Source of the DNA: CAIWHR01 sp963734085
GTDB lineage: Bacteria > Pseudomonadota > Gammaproteobacteria > Burkholderiales > Casimicrobiaceae
DNA length: 64,000 nucleotides
Direction: 5' to 3'
Assembly: GCA_963734085.1 (NCBI GenBank)
Contig: CAVTFT010000007.1
Location: 620,001 to 684,000 of the forward strand
In this document: one piece after another, positions 56,948-64,000 of the stretch
How the letters are laid out: every line of letters starts with the position of its first letter
Position numbering within the stretch: the stretch's first letter is position 1
Program-made: the position numbers and the translations under genes
Notes under the pieces: generated by a model
Told to the model about the DNA's origin: nothing
The model's database searches: none
Seen by the model: only the letters and a program-made list of their open reading frames with translations

Positions 56948-58018
56948 TTACGCGTGACGCGGCGTGGCGAAGCGGATCGTTCCATCGGCGGCGACACGGC
57001 GCGCGAGCCGGCGCGCGTGCCACAGGTGATTGAGATGGGCGATTGCTTCGCCCATCGCGAAAAAGCGCTGCTGCAGATCGAGCTCGCGGCGGAAGAGCAC
57101 CGGGACGAGGTCGGTCGCGGTGAGCGGCGCTGCGGCGGCAGCGACGGCGGCGGCAAGCTCGTCGAGCCTCGCAGCGTGGTGCGCGGCGAGTTGCGCGACG
57201 CGCACCGCGATGCCTCGAAAGGGGAGCCCATGCGAAGGCAGCACCAGCGTATCGGGCGGCAGCGTCTCGAACGCGGCGATCGACGCGAGGAATCGCGCGA
57301 GCGGGTCGCCGTCCGGCTCGGACGCCCACACGCTCACGTTGGTGCTGATCTTCGGCAGCAGCATGTCGCCCGAGATCAGCACCCCTCGCTCCGCGGAGTA
57401 CAGCGACGCGTGCTCCGGCGAATGGCCGTGGCCTTCGACCACTCGCCATGTCGTATCGCCGGCGTGACGCAGGTCGCCGTCGAGCAGTCGGTCGAACGAT
57501 TCCGGCAGCTCGGGAACGCCGCGTCGATACGCGTTGCCGCGCGCGGCAAGCGCGCCAAGGTGCTCGGCGGCCATCCCGTGCCGGCGAAACATTTCGACGG
57601 TCGACGCGACGCCATGACCGGCGCGCTCGCCGAAGATCGCATGCGCAGTCAGGTATTCGGCATGCGTCATCGTTACGGGGGCGCCGAACCGGTTGGACAG
57701 CCACGCGGCGTTGCCGATGTGATCCGGGTGGCAATGCGTCGCGATGATCCGGGACAGCGGTTGCTCTCGGAGCGTTGTCGGGAAATGGCGCTCCCACAGC
57801 ACGCGGGTCGCGTCGTTGCCGTAACCGCAATCGACGAGGGTCGCGCCATCGTCGCCGGGGAGCAGCCAGAGGTTGATGTGGTCGAGCGCGAAGGGCAGCG
57901 GCATTCGCAGCCAGAGAATCTGCGGCGCGACCGCGATCACTTCGCCCGGCGCCGGCGGCGCGGCGAACGGATAGTCGAGCACAGCCGGCATCGCCGCGGT
58001 CATGAGATACGCACGCAA
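56948..58018 (-). CDS. Metallo-beta-lactamase-fold hydrolase
   Basis: A 356-residue protein of the MBL superfamily (glyoxalase II-like). Metal ligands are in ATHCHPDHIGN, VEGHGHSPEHASLY and LISGDMLLPKIS. A C-terminal winged-helix-like extension (about 270-356) has LDLQQRFFAMGEAIAHLNHL. It is divergent from the LiuR-like regulator and upstream of phaC. MBL hydrolases of this subtype may cleave thioesters, but the substrate is not predictable. The ATG at 58018 is used; an ATG at 58003 (MTAAMPAVL) is possible. Confidence 0.85.
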   Translation of the reverse strand: MRAYLMTAAMPAVLDYPFAAPPAPGEVIAVAPQILWLRMPLPFALDHINLWLLPGDDGATLVDCGYGNDATRVLWERHFPTTLREQPLSRIIATHCHPDHIGNAAWLSNRFGAPVTMTHAEYLTAHAIFGERAGHGVASTVEMFRRHGMAAEHLGALAARGNAYRRGVPELPESFDRLLDGDLRHAGDTTWRVVEGHGHSPEHASLYSAERGVLISGDMLLPKISTNVSVWASEPDGDPLARFLASIAAFETLPPDTLVLPSHGLPFRGIAVRVAQLAAHHAARLDELAAAVAAAAAPLTATDLVPVLFRRELDLQQRFFAMGEAIAHLNHLWHARRLARRVAADGTIRFATPRHA

Positions 58019-58119
58019 TGCAGTGCGGCGGTCGGTTTTGTGCAGTGCAACATCATCGGTGGATCCGGAGATGCCGTCAACCCGATATGGTATCGTGACT
58101 TGGTCGCCGCCGCTTTCGC
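58019..58119. other. Divergent gap metallo-hydrolase / LiuR-like regulator
   Basis: This 101-base gap contains the direct repeat TGCAGTGC at 58019-58026 and 58040-58047 (21-base period). It could be an operator. No strong promoter hexamers are visible. Confidence 0.4.
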
Positions 58120-58608
58120 ATGACCCTCCGCCGCCGTTCCACGATGTCCGCGCTCAATCCACCCGCAGGTGCCCCGTCGATGCCCGCACGCAAGGCTGCC
58201 GAGCGGGGGCCGCCGACCTACTCGATCTCGGACCTGGCGCAGGAATTCGCGTTGACGACGCGGGCGATCCGTTTTTACGAAGACGAGGGCCTGCTCGCGC
58301 CGCTGCGCCGCGGCCAGACGCGAGTCTACGGCGAGCGTGAGCGCACGCGGATCAAGCTGATCCTCCGCGGCAAGCGGCTCGGGCTCGCGCTTTCCGAGAT
58401 CCGCGAGCTCTTCGACATTTATGCCGCGACCGGCAACGAGCGGCCCCAGCTCGCCAAGTTCCTGCAGATGCTCGCCGACCGGCGCGCGATGCTCCTGCAA
58501 CAGCGCGAAGATATCGACGCCGTGCTGGCCGAGATCGGCGTGCTCGAGCGCGACTGTCGGCGGCGCCTGAAGAGCGAGCGCGCGAGCAAACCGGCGCGCG
58601 ACGGCTAG
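58120..58608 (+). CDS. liuR: MerR-family regulator, LiuR-like
   Basis: A 162-residue transcription factor. The winged HTH lies at about 30-100 (YSISDLAQEFALTTRAIRFYEDEGLL, with RVYGERERTRIKLILRGKRLG), followed by a dimer coiled coil (RRAMLLQQREDIDAVLAEIGVLERD). The metal cysteines of metal-sensing MerR proteins are absent. LiuR controls leucine/isovalerate catabolism in proteobacteria; the isovaleryl-CoA dehydrogenase gene 0.6 kb downstream and the palindrome between them support this. ATGs at 58144 and 58180 are alternative starts. Confidence 0.82.
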   Translation: MTLRRRSTMSALNPPAGAPSMPARKAAERGPPTYSISDLAQEFALTTRAIRFYEDEGLLAPLRRGQTRVYGERERTRIKLILRGKRLGLALSEIRELFDIYAATGNERPQLAKFLQMLADRRAMLLQQREDIDAVLAEIGVLERDCRRRLKSERASKPARDG

Positions 58609-58648
58609 AAGATGGTCATACCGTGAGGTCCGGGCTGCCCGACCGGTG

Positions 58649-58677
58649 TTGACGTTAACGTAAACGTTAAGTAAAGT
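58649..58677 (+). promoter_or_regulatory. Promoter with 16-bp palindromic operator
   Basis: TTGACG (58649-58654) and TAAAGT (58672-58677) are spaced by 17 bases. The spacer contains TTAACGT-AA-ACGTTAA (58655-58670), a perfect inverted repeat and the natural site for a MerR-family dimer. It stands upstream of the thioesterase and isovaleryl-CoA dehydrogenase genes. LiuR sites are described as ACGT-rich palindromes of this kind (from memory). Confidence 0.8.
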
Positions 58678-58724
58678 GCCGGCTCGCCGTTCCTGCAGGC
58701 ATCCGCCGCCCCGACTGCGCCGCC

Positions 58725-59204
58725 ATGTCGCACGCCGCCCCGCGTACCCCGCCTTTGGCGCATTGGACGCCGCTCGATCCCGAATTCGCGGAGCGCGTGC
58801 GCGCGAGCTTCGCGCGACAGGGCGCAATGCGCCTGATCGGCGCCGTACTCGCCGACGTGCGGCCGGGTTACTGCGCGATTGCGCTCGTTCCGCGACCGGA
58901 AATAGCGCAGCAGCACGGCTACGTCCACGCCGGGATCGTGGGGGCGATCGTCGATTCCGCCGGCGGCTACGCGGGCTTCACGCTGTTTCCGGCGAACGCG
59001 TCGGTGCTGACCGTCGAGTTCAAGCTGAACCTGCTCGCACCCGCCGCCGGCGAGCGCCTCGTGGCCGAGGGCTTCGTGGTCAAACCCGGCCGCACGCTTG
59101 CGATCACCCGCGGCGAGGTCCACGCCGAGCACGGGGGCAAGCGCACGCTGGTCGCGCTGATGCAGCAGACGCTGATGGTCATGCACGGCAAGGCCGACGG
59201 CTGA
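58725..59204 (+). CDS. PaaI-family hotdog thioesterase
   Basis: A 159-residue hotdog-fold protein. The conserved block reads QQHGYVHAGIVGAIVDSAGGYAGF, with His-Gly and the Asp of the PaaI active site. The C-terminal strand block is LNLLAPAAGERLVAEGFVV. It probably hydrolyses acyl-CoA, releasing CoA when intermediates pile up. It is the first gene after the palindromic promoter and 31 bases before the dehydrogenase. Confidence 0.85.
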   Translation: MSHAAPRTPPLAHWTPLDPEFAERVRASFARQGAMRLIGAVLADVRPGYCAIALVPRPEIAQQHGYVHAGIVGAIVDSAGGYAGFTLFPANASVLTVEFKLNLLAPAAGERLVAEGFVVKPGRTLAITRGEVHAEHGGKRTLVALMQQTLMVMHGKADG

Positions 59205-59235
59205 CGGGCGCTTCGCGATTATCGGAGGAATGACG

Positions 59236-60414
59236 ATGCAAGACTTCCCCGCGCTCGACTTTCATCACGGCGAGACGATCGACATGCTCCGCGCAAGCGT
59301 GCGGCAATTCTCGGCCGCCGAGATCGCGCCGCGTGCCGCAGACATCGATCGCAGCAACGCGTTCCCGGCGGACCTGTGGCGCAAGATGGGCGAGCTGGGC
59401 CTGCTCGGGATCACCGTCGAGGAAGAGTACGGCGGCACCGCGATGGGCTATCTCGCGCATATCGTGGCGATGGAGGAAATCAGCCGCGCCTCCGCGTCGG
59501 TCGGGCTCTCGTATGGCGCGCATTCGAACCTGTGCGTCAACCAGATCCGCCGGAACGGCAACGCAGCGCAGAAGCGGAAATATCTGCCGCGGCTCGTCTC
59601 GGGCGAGCAGGTCGGCGCGCTGGCGATGAGCGAGCCGGGCGCGGGCTCGGACGTCGTGTCGATGCGGCTGCGGGCGGACCGCAAGGACGGCGAGTTCGTC
59701 CTCAACGGCAGCAAGATGTGGATTACCAACGGGCCCGACGCCGATACGCTCGTCGTCTACGCGAAGACCGATCCGCAGGCGGGCCCGCGCGGCATCACCG
59801 CCTTCCTCATCGAAAAGGGGATGCCCGGGTTTGCGACGGCGCAGAAGCTCGACAAGCTCGGCATGCGCGGATCGAACACCTGCGAGCTCGTGTTCGAGAA
59901 TTGCCGGGTGTCGGCGCAAAACGTCCTGGGCGAGGAGGGGAGCGGCGTCAACGTGCTGATGAGCGGGCTCGACTACGAGCGCGCGGTGCTCGCCGGCGGC
60001 CCGCTCGGCATCATGGCGGCCTGCATGGACGCCGTGCTGCCGTACGTGCACGAGCGCCAGCAGTTCGGGCAGCCGATCGGCGAGTTCCAGCTGATGCAGG
60101 GCAAGATCGCCGACATGTACACGACGATGAATGCCTGCCGGGCCTACGTGTACGCAGTTGGCCAGGCGCTCGATCACGGCGATATCGCTGGCCGCTCGGC
60201 GCGCAAGGATGCGGCCGGCGCGATCCTCTACGCTTCCGAGAAGGCAACGTGGATGGCGGGCGAGGCGATTCAGGCGCTCGGCGGCAACGGCTACATCAAC
60301 GACTATGCGACGGGGCGCCTGTGGCGCGATGCCAAGCTCTACGAGATCGGCGCCGGCACGTCGGAAATCCGCCGGATGCTGATCGGGCGCGAATTGTTCA
60401 ACGAGACGAAATGA
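59236..60414 (+). CDS. liuA: Isovaleryl-CoA dehydrogenase
   Basis: A 392-residue FAD-linked acyl-CoA dehydrogenase that oxidises isovaleryl-CoA to 3-methylcrotonyl-CoA in leucine breakdown. FAD/substrate blocks include ALAMSEPGAGSDVVSM and KMWITNGPDADTLVVYAKTD. The catalytic Glu sits at the IVD-specific place, Glu248 in LDYERAVLAGGPLG. The C-terminal end has QALGGNGYINDYATGRLWRDAKLYEIGAGTSEI split across one block. The ATG at 59236 has GGAGG seven bases upstream; the ATG at 59230 is too close to it. A REP-like element follows the stop. Confidence 0.93.
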   Translation: MQDFPALDFHHGETIDMLRASVRQFSAAEIAPRAADIDRSNAFPADLWRKMGELGLLGITVEEEYGGTAMGYLAHIVAMEEISRASASVGLSYGAHSNLCVNQIRRNGNAAQKRKYLPRLVSGEQVGALAMSEPGAGSDVVSMRLRADRKDGEFVLNGSKMWITNGPDADTLVVYAKTDPQAGPRGITAFLIEKGMPGFATAQKLDKLGMRGSNTCELVFENCRVSAQNVLGEEGSGVNVLMSGLDYERAVLAGGPLGIMAACMDAVLPYVHERQQFGQPIGEFQLMQGKIADMYTTMNACRAYVYAVGQALDHGDIAGRSARKDAAGAILYASEKATWMAGEAIQALGGNGYINDYATGRLWRDAKLYEIGAGTSEIRRMLIGRELFNETK

Positions 60415-60417
60415 CTT

Positions 60418-60495
60418 CGACCGTCGTCCCCGCGGAGGCGGGGACCCAGTGGCTTTCGACGAACGACGCAGGATTCCCGCCTGCGCGGGAATGAC
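60418..60495. repeat. Paired REP-like palindromes between liuA and thiolase
   Basis: Two stem-loops in opposite style: GTCCCCGC/GCGGGGAC (60426-60433 / 60438-60445) and ATTCCCGC/GCGGGAAT (60473-60480 / 60485-60492). They form a bipartite unit like a BIME. It is related to the palindrome at 31887-31920. Confidence 0.75.
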
Positions 60496-60525
60496 GTGCA
60501 GTTGTTCGAAGCTCAGGAGATCATC

Positions 60526-61710
60526 ATGACCAACGATCCTATCGTCATCGTCGGCGCAGCGCGAACGCCGATGGGCGGGTTTCAGGGCGATTTCGCCGCG
60601 CTCGCGGCAAGCGATCTTGGCGCTGTTGCGATTCGAGCGGCGGTGGAGCGTGCGGGTCAGAAGCCCGCCGACGTCGAGAAAGTGATCTTCGGGTGCGTGC
60701 TGCCGGCCGGGCAAGGCCAGGCGCCGGCGCGCCAGGCGGCGATCAAGGCGGGACTGCCGCTCGCTACCAGCTGCACGATGGTCAACAAGATGTGCGGTTC
60801 GGCGATGGAAGCGGCGATGCTCGCGCACGATGCGCTTGTCGCCGGCACGAGCGACGTGATCGTCGCCGGCGGGATGGAGAGCATGTCGAACGCGCCCTAT
60901 CTGCTGCCGAAGGCGCGCGCCGGCTATCGGATGGGACATCAGGTGGTAGCCGATCACATGTTTCTCGACGGCCTCGAGGATGCGTACGACAAGGGCCGGC
61001 TCATGGGGACGTTCGCCGAGGAGTGCGCGGCAAAGTACGCATTTACCCGCGAGGCGCAGGACGCGTTCGCGCTGGCGTCGCTTTCGCGCGCGCTCGCCGC
61101 GAACAACGACGGGACGTTCGCCTGGGAAACGGCGCCGGTCACCGTCCCGAGCCGCAAGGGCGACATCCTGATCGACAAGGACGAGCAGCCGGCGAAGGCG
61201 TCGCCCGAAAAGATCCCGACGCTGCGACCTGCGTTCCGCAAGGACGGCACGGTGACCGCCGCCAACTCGAGTTCGATCTCCGACGGCGCGGCGGCGCTCG
61301 TGCTGATGCGCCGCTCGACCGCCGAAGCGCGCGGGCTGACGCCGCTCGCCGTGATCGTCGGTCACGCGACCCATGCGCAGGAGCCGGGGTGGTTCACGAC
61401 GGCACCCGTCGGTGCGATCGAAAAGCTGTACAAGAAGACCGGCTGGACGACGAAGGACGTCGACCTGTTCGAGATCAACGAAGCGTTCGCCGTCGTCGCG
61501 ATGGCGGCGATGAAGGACCACGCCATTGCGCACGAGGCCGTCAACGTCCACGGCGGCGCGTGCGCGCTCGGTCATCCGATCGGTGCGTCGGGCGCGCGGA
61601 TCGTCGTCACCCTGCTTGGCGCACTTCGCAAGCACAACAAGCGGCGCGGCGTCGCGTCGCTGTGCATCGGCGGCGGCGAAGCGACCGCGATGGCGATCGA
61701 GCGGGTGTAG
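60526..61710 (+). CDS. Acetyl-CoA acetyltransferase (thiolase)
   Basis: A 394-residue biosynthetic/degradative thiolase. The acyl-accepting Cys90 lies in VNKMCGSAMEA. GGACALGHPIGASGAR holds the catalytic His, and SLCIGGGEATAMAI the second Cys. It interconverts acetyl-CoA and acetoacetyl-CoA, the end of the leucine pathway and the first step to polyhydroxybutyrate. AGGAGA five bases before the ATG at 60526 sets the start. Specificity (AtoB versus PhaA) cannot be told from sequence alone. Confidence 0.93.
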   Translation: MTNDPIVIVGAARTPMGGFQGDFAALAASDLGAVAIRAAVERAGQKPADVEKVIFGCVLPAGQGQAPARQAAIKAGLPLATSCTMVNKMCGSAMEAAMLAHDALVAGTSDVIVAGGMESMSNAPYLLPKARAGYRMGHQVVADHMFLDGLEDAYDKGRLMGTFAEECAAKYAFTREAQDAFALASLSRALAANNDGTFAWETAPVTVPSRKGDILIDKDEQPAKASPEKIPTLRPAFRKDGTVTAANSSSISDGAAALVLMRRSTAEARGLTPLAVIVGHATHAQEPGWFTTAPVGAIEKLYKKTGWTTKDVDLFEINEAFAVVAMAAMKDHAIAHEAVNVHGGACALGHPIGASGARIVVTLLGALRKHNKRRGVASLCIGGGEATAMAIERV

Positions 61711-61718
61711 AGGCTGGC

Positions 61719-62345
61719 ATGGTGCCGCTCGCCACCTGGCTCCTGTTCTGCGTCGCGTGCGTCGCGCTTGCGGCGACACCCGGGCCCAATCTGCTCTATC
61801 TCGTGTCGCGCGCGCTGGTGCAGGGGCGTGCGGCGGGTCTCGTTTCGCTCGCGGGCACCGAGTCCGGACTCGCGGTGCACGTGGTGGCGGCGGCGCTCGG
61901 ACTCTCGGCGCTGCTCGCCACCGTCCCGGCAGCGTACTACGCGGTTCGCTGGGCCGGCGCCGCCTATCTCGGCTGGCTCGCCTGGCAGACCTGGCGCGCG
62001 CCCGCGGCAACGGCTTCCACCGCGCCGCGTCCCGCGCCGATGTGGCGACTGTATCGGGACGGCGTGGTGACCGGAATCCTCAATCCCAAGGTCGCGCTGT
62101 TCCAGCTCGCGCTGTTTCCGCAGTTCGTCGACCCCGCGCAGGGCAGTGTCCTTGCGCAGAGTCTGGTCCTCGGCGTGACCGAGCTTGTGATCGTGTTCGC
62201 GTTCGATGCCTCCTGCGTGCTCGCCGCTGCGGGCGTACGCAAGTGGCTCGATGCGCGACCCGGCTTTTCGCGCGGGTCGAAGCGCGTGCTCGCTGGCATC
62301 TTCGCGGCGCTCGCGCTGAAGCTCGTGCTGGACGAGCGGCGATGA
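61719..62345 (+). CDS. LysE/RhtB-family amino acid exporter
   Basis: A 208-residue inner-membrane protein with about six hydrophobic helices. The family block is ALAATPGPNLLYLVSRALVQGRAAG near the N-terminus, with GILNPKVALFQLALFPQFV mid-protein. Members export lysine, homoserine, leucine or similar amino acids. The ATG at 61719 lies eight bases past the thiolase stop, and the stop overlaps the next gene (ATGA). Export of a branched-chain compound would fit its neighbours, but this is inference. Confidence 0.9.
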   Translation: MVPLATWLLFCVACVALAATPGPNLLYLVSRALVQGRAAGLVSLAGTESGLAVHVVAAALGLSALLATVPAAYYAVRWAGAAYLGWLAWQTWRAPAATASTAPRPAPMWRLYRDGVVTGILNPKVALFQLALFPQFVDPAQGSVLAQSLVLGVTELVIVFAFDASCVLAAAGVRKWLDARPGFSRGSKRVLAGIFAALALKLVLDERR

Positions 62346-63265
62346 CGATTGCCGCGGCGCCGGCTGTCTATGCAAAGCTCGTGGCCGTCGCGCTGATCTG
62401 GGGCGGCTCGTTCATCGCGGCGCGCGTCGTGGCGGTCGAGATGGCGGCGCCGACCGCGGCGCTGTGGCGCTATCTGATCGCAACGACCGCGCTGCTGGGC
62501 ATGTCATTTGCGCTGGAGCGCGGCCTCCCGCGGCTCGCGCGCGCGCAGATCATCGGTGTGTGTCTGCTCGGAGCGACGGGCGTCGTCCTCTACAACGTCC
62601 TTTTCATGTTCGGCATGCAGAGTGTAACGGCCTCGCGCGGATCGCTGATCATCGCGACGATACCGGTGGCGACGCTGCTGGGCGGCGCGATGTTCCTGCA
62701 CGAACACCTGACGCTGCGGCGCGGTGTCGGCATTGTCCTGGCGCTTGTCGGTGTGGCAGTCGAGCTCGGCCACGGCAATCCGTTGGTGCTGTTCCAGGGC
62801 CACGCCGGAATCGGCGAAGCGGCGCTCTTCGGCTGTGTGCTCTCGTGGGCCGCCTACACGCTACTCGGAAAGGGCTTGCTGAAGGAGCTGTCGCCACTGG
62901 CGGCAACGACCTACGCGGCGATCGTCGGCACCGCGATGCTCGCGATGATCGGCGTTGCGACCGGCGATCTCGTGGTTCCCGCAGCGACGCTGCGCGGGTG
63001 GGTGGGCCTCGCGTTCCTCGGCCTTTTCGGCACCGCGCTCGCCTACATCTGGTTCTACGACGGCGTGCAGACGATCGGACCGGCCCGCTCGGCCGTGTTC
63101 GTGAACCTGGTGCCGATCGCGGCGATCGCGCTCGCCGTGCTGCTGCTGGGCGAACCGTTGGCACGATCGATGATCGTCGGCGGATCGCTCGTCGTCGCCG
63201 GTGTGTTCGTCATCAACTGGCCGGTCCGCGCCGAGGCGGCCCTGGCCGTGGCCGTGTCCGAGTGA
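62342..63265 (+). CDS. EamA/DMT-family transporter
   Basis: A 307-residue inner-membrane protein with ten helices in two EamA repeats (ALIWGGSFIAARVVA and ALFGCVLSWAAYTLLGKGLL start the halves). Typical features are TSVTASRGSLIIA-like QSVTASRGSLIIATIPV and FGTALAYIWFYDGVQTIG. The substrate is unknown, as in most members. It is coupled to the LysE-type gene by an ATGA overlap. Confidence 0.9.
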   Translation: MTIAAAPAVYAKLVAVALIWGGSFIAARVVAVEMAAPTAALWRYLIATTALLGMSFALERGLPRLARAQIIGVCLLGATGVVLYNVLFMFGMQSVTASRGSLIIATIPVATLLGGAMFLHEHLTLRRGVGIVLALVGVAVELGHGNPLVLFQGHAGIGEAALFGCVLSWAAYTLLGKGLLKELSPLAATTYAAIVGTAMLAMIGVATGDLVVPAATLRGWVGLAFLGLFGTALAYIWFYDGVQTIGPARSAVFVNLVPIAAIALAVLLLGEPLARSMIVGGSLVVAGVFVINWPVRAEAALAVAVSE

Positions 63266-63269
63266 GCCC

Positions 63270-64000
63270 ATGATCCTCACCGACACGCAGGCGCATATCC
63301 GCGACGTCGTGCGCGCATTCGCGCAAGCGGAACTCGCCCCGAATGCCGCGCGCTGGGACCGCGAGCATCATTTCCCGCGGGAAGAGCTCGCCGCGCTTGG
63401 CAAATTGGGGGCGCTCGGCGTCGTCACGCCCGAGCACTGGGGCGGTGCCGGTCTGGATTACGTTTCGCTCGCGTTGGCGCTGGAGGAGATCGCCGCCGGT
63501 GACGGCGCCACGTCGACGATCGTCAGCGTCCAGAATTCGGTCGTCTGCGGACCGATCCAGGCGTTCGGCACCGACGCGCAGAAGGAAACGTACCTGAAGC
63601 CGCTCGCGCGCGGCGAAATGCTGGGCTGTTTCTGCCTGAGCGAACCGCAGGTCGGCTCCGACGCCGGCGCCATCGCGACGCGCGCGGAACGCCACGGCGA
63701 CCACTACGTGCTGAACGGCGTCAAGCAATTCATCACGACCGGCAAAAACGCCGACGTCGCGGTCGTTTTCGCCGTGACCGACAGGGCAGCGGGCAAGAAA
63801 GGAATTTCCGGTTTCATCGTCGAGACGGCGACCCCCGGCTATCTCGTCGCGCGGATCGAGGAAAAGCTCGGCCAGCGCGCGTCCGACACGGCGCAGATCG
63901 TGTTCGAGAATTGCAAGGTGCCGACGGCGAACCTGCTGGGACGCGAAGGCGAAGGCTATCGGATCGCGCTCTCCAATCTGGAAGCGGGCCGCATCGGCAT
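63270..64000 (+). CDS. Acyl-CoA dehydrogenase (partial, cut by window end)
   Basis: The first 243 residues of an acyl-CoA dehydrogenase. They include the N-terminal helical domain (ILTDTQAHIRDVVRAFAQAE), the FAD/substrate blocks GCFCLSEPQVGSDAGAI and KQFITTGKNADVAVVFAVTD, and FENCKVPTANLLGREGEGYRIALSNLEAGRIG at the edge. LEAGRIG suggests a short-chain type in which the base lies later, outside the window. The ATG at 63270 follows the transporter stop by four bases. Confidence 0.9.
   Translation, partial: MILTDTQAHIRDVVRAFAQAELAPNAARWDREHHFPREELAALGKLGALGVVTPEHWGGAGLDYVSLALALEEIAAGDGATSTIVSVQNSVVCGPIQAFGTDAQKETYLKPLARGEMLGCFCLSEPQVGSDAGAIATRAERHGDHYVLNGVKQFITTGKNADVAVVFAVTDRAAGKKGISGFIVETATPGYLVARIEEKLGQRASDTAQIVFENCKVPTANLLGREGEGYRIALSNLEAGRIG

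Noticed and set aside
54561..57830. Minus-strand open frame of about 1090 codons through phaC and the glycine-zipper gene
   Set aside because: Its upstream part is an out-of-frame reading of phaC and the metallo-hydrolase; only its last 157 codons are the real glycine-zipper gene.
59179..62010. Minus-strand open frame of about 940 codons
   Set aside because: It is antisense to isovaleryl-CoA dehydrogenase, thiolase and LysE-family genes and has Arg/His/Asp-rich nonsense composition.

Overview
The window is GC-rich bacterial chromosome, almost wall to wall with genes, and reads like a betaproteobacterium (Burkholderiales-like; the exact order is inferred, not proven). The reasons are the gene set and linkage: a mrcA/pilMNOPQ/aroK/aroB/gltBD block, hemE next to priA, a class I PHA synthase, a Kdo hydroxylase, and a possible hemB/anti-hemB RNA. 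I saw no tRNA, rRNA, CRISPR array, transposase or prophage gene. Both ends are cut inside genes: livF at the left and an acyl-CoA dehydrogenase at the right.

Layout. (1) 1-4.7 kb, minus strand: branched-chain amino acid ABC transporter livK-livH-livM-livG-livF, with a good sigma70 promoter before livK and a terminator just after livK. (2) 5.0-11.9 kb, plus: RND efflux adaptor and pump, a protein-isoaspartate methyltransferase-like protein, a rhodanese and a TolC-type outer membrane channel. (3) 11.9-20 kb: envelope sugars. waaC-waaA on minus face a KdtX/WaaE-like glycosyltransferase, a UDP-glucuronate epimerase-like gene and rmlBACD on plus. (4) 19.8-24.2 kb: MOSC protein, cytochrome c4, GTPase engB, a structured non-coding interval, hemB and an unknown protein coupled to mrcA. 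(5) 24.2-33.7 kb: mrcA (PBP1A) divergent from pilMNOPQ, then aroK and aroB. (6) 33.7-50.3 kb: Ig-like lipoprotein (minus), gltB-gltD, Kdo hydroxylase, hemE, a DnaA-box-bearing gap, priA, argS, SPOR protein, dsbA and a short-chain dehydrogenase. (7) 50.4-58.0 kb: GDSL autotransporter, FecR/W-G-rich protein, glycine-zipper protein, PHA synthase and a metallo-hydrolase. (8) 58.1-64 kb: LiuR-like MerR regulator, PaaI thioesterase, isovaleryl-CoA dehydrogenase, thiolase, two small transporters and a second acyl-CoA dehydrogenase.

How the genes work together. Region 3 supplies Kdo transfer, heptose, a core hexose and dTDP-L-rhamnose for LPS, and the Kdo hydroxylase in region 6 would modify the same Kdo. 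aroK/aroB, gltBD, hemB/hemE, argS, engB and priA are housekeeping. PilMNOPQ builds the type IV pilus alignment complex and secretin. Region 8 looks like leucine/acyl-CoA breakdown under LiuR. Its thiolase could pass acetoacetyl-CoA towards the PHA synthase next door; that link is inference.

Most notable points: a 30-codon leader ORF that shares its first eight residues with RmlB and ends on the rmlB start codon, which sits in the loop of a 12-bp inverted repeat; a probable AUU start for waaA; a short-chain dehydrogenase with no ATG/GTG/TTG start available; a hairpin-rich interval before hemB with a minus-strand terminator; DnaA boxes between hemE and priA; and a perfect 16-bp palindrome filling the -35/-10 spacer ahead of the leucine-catabolism genes.
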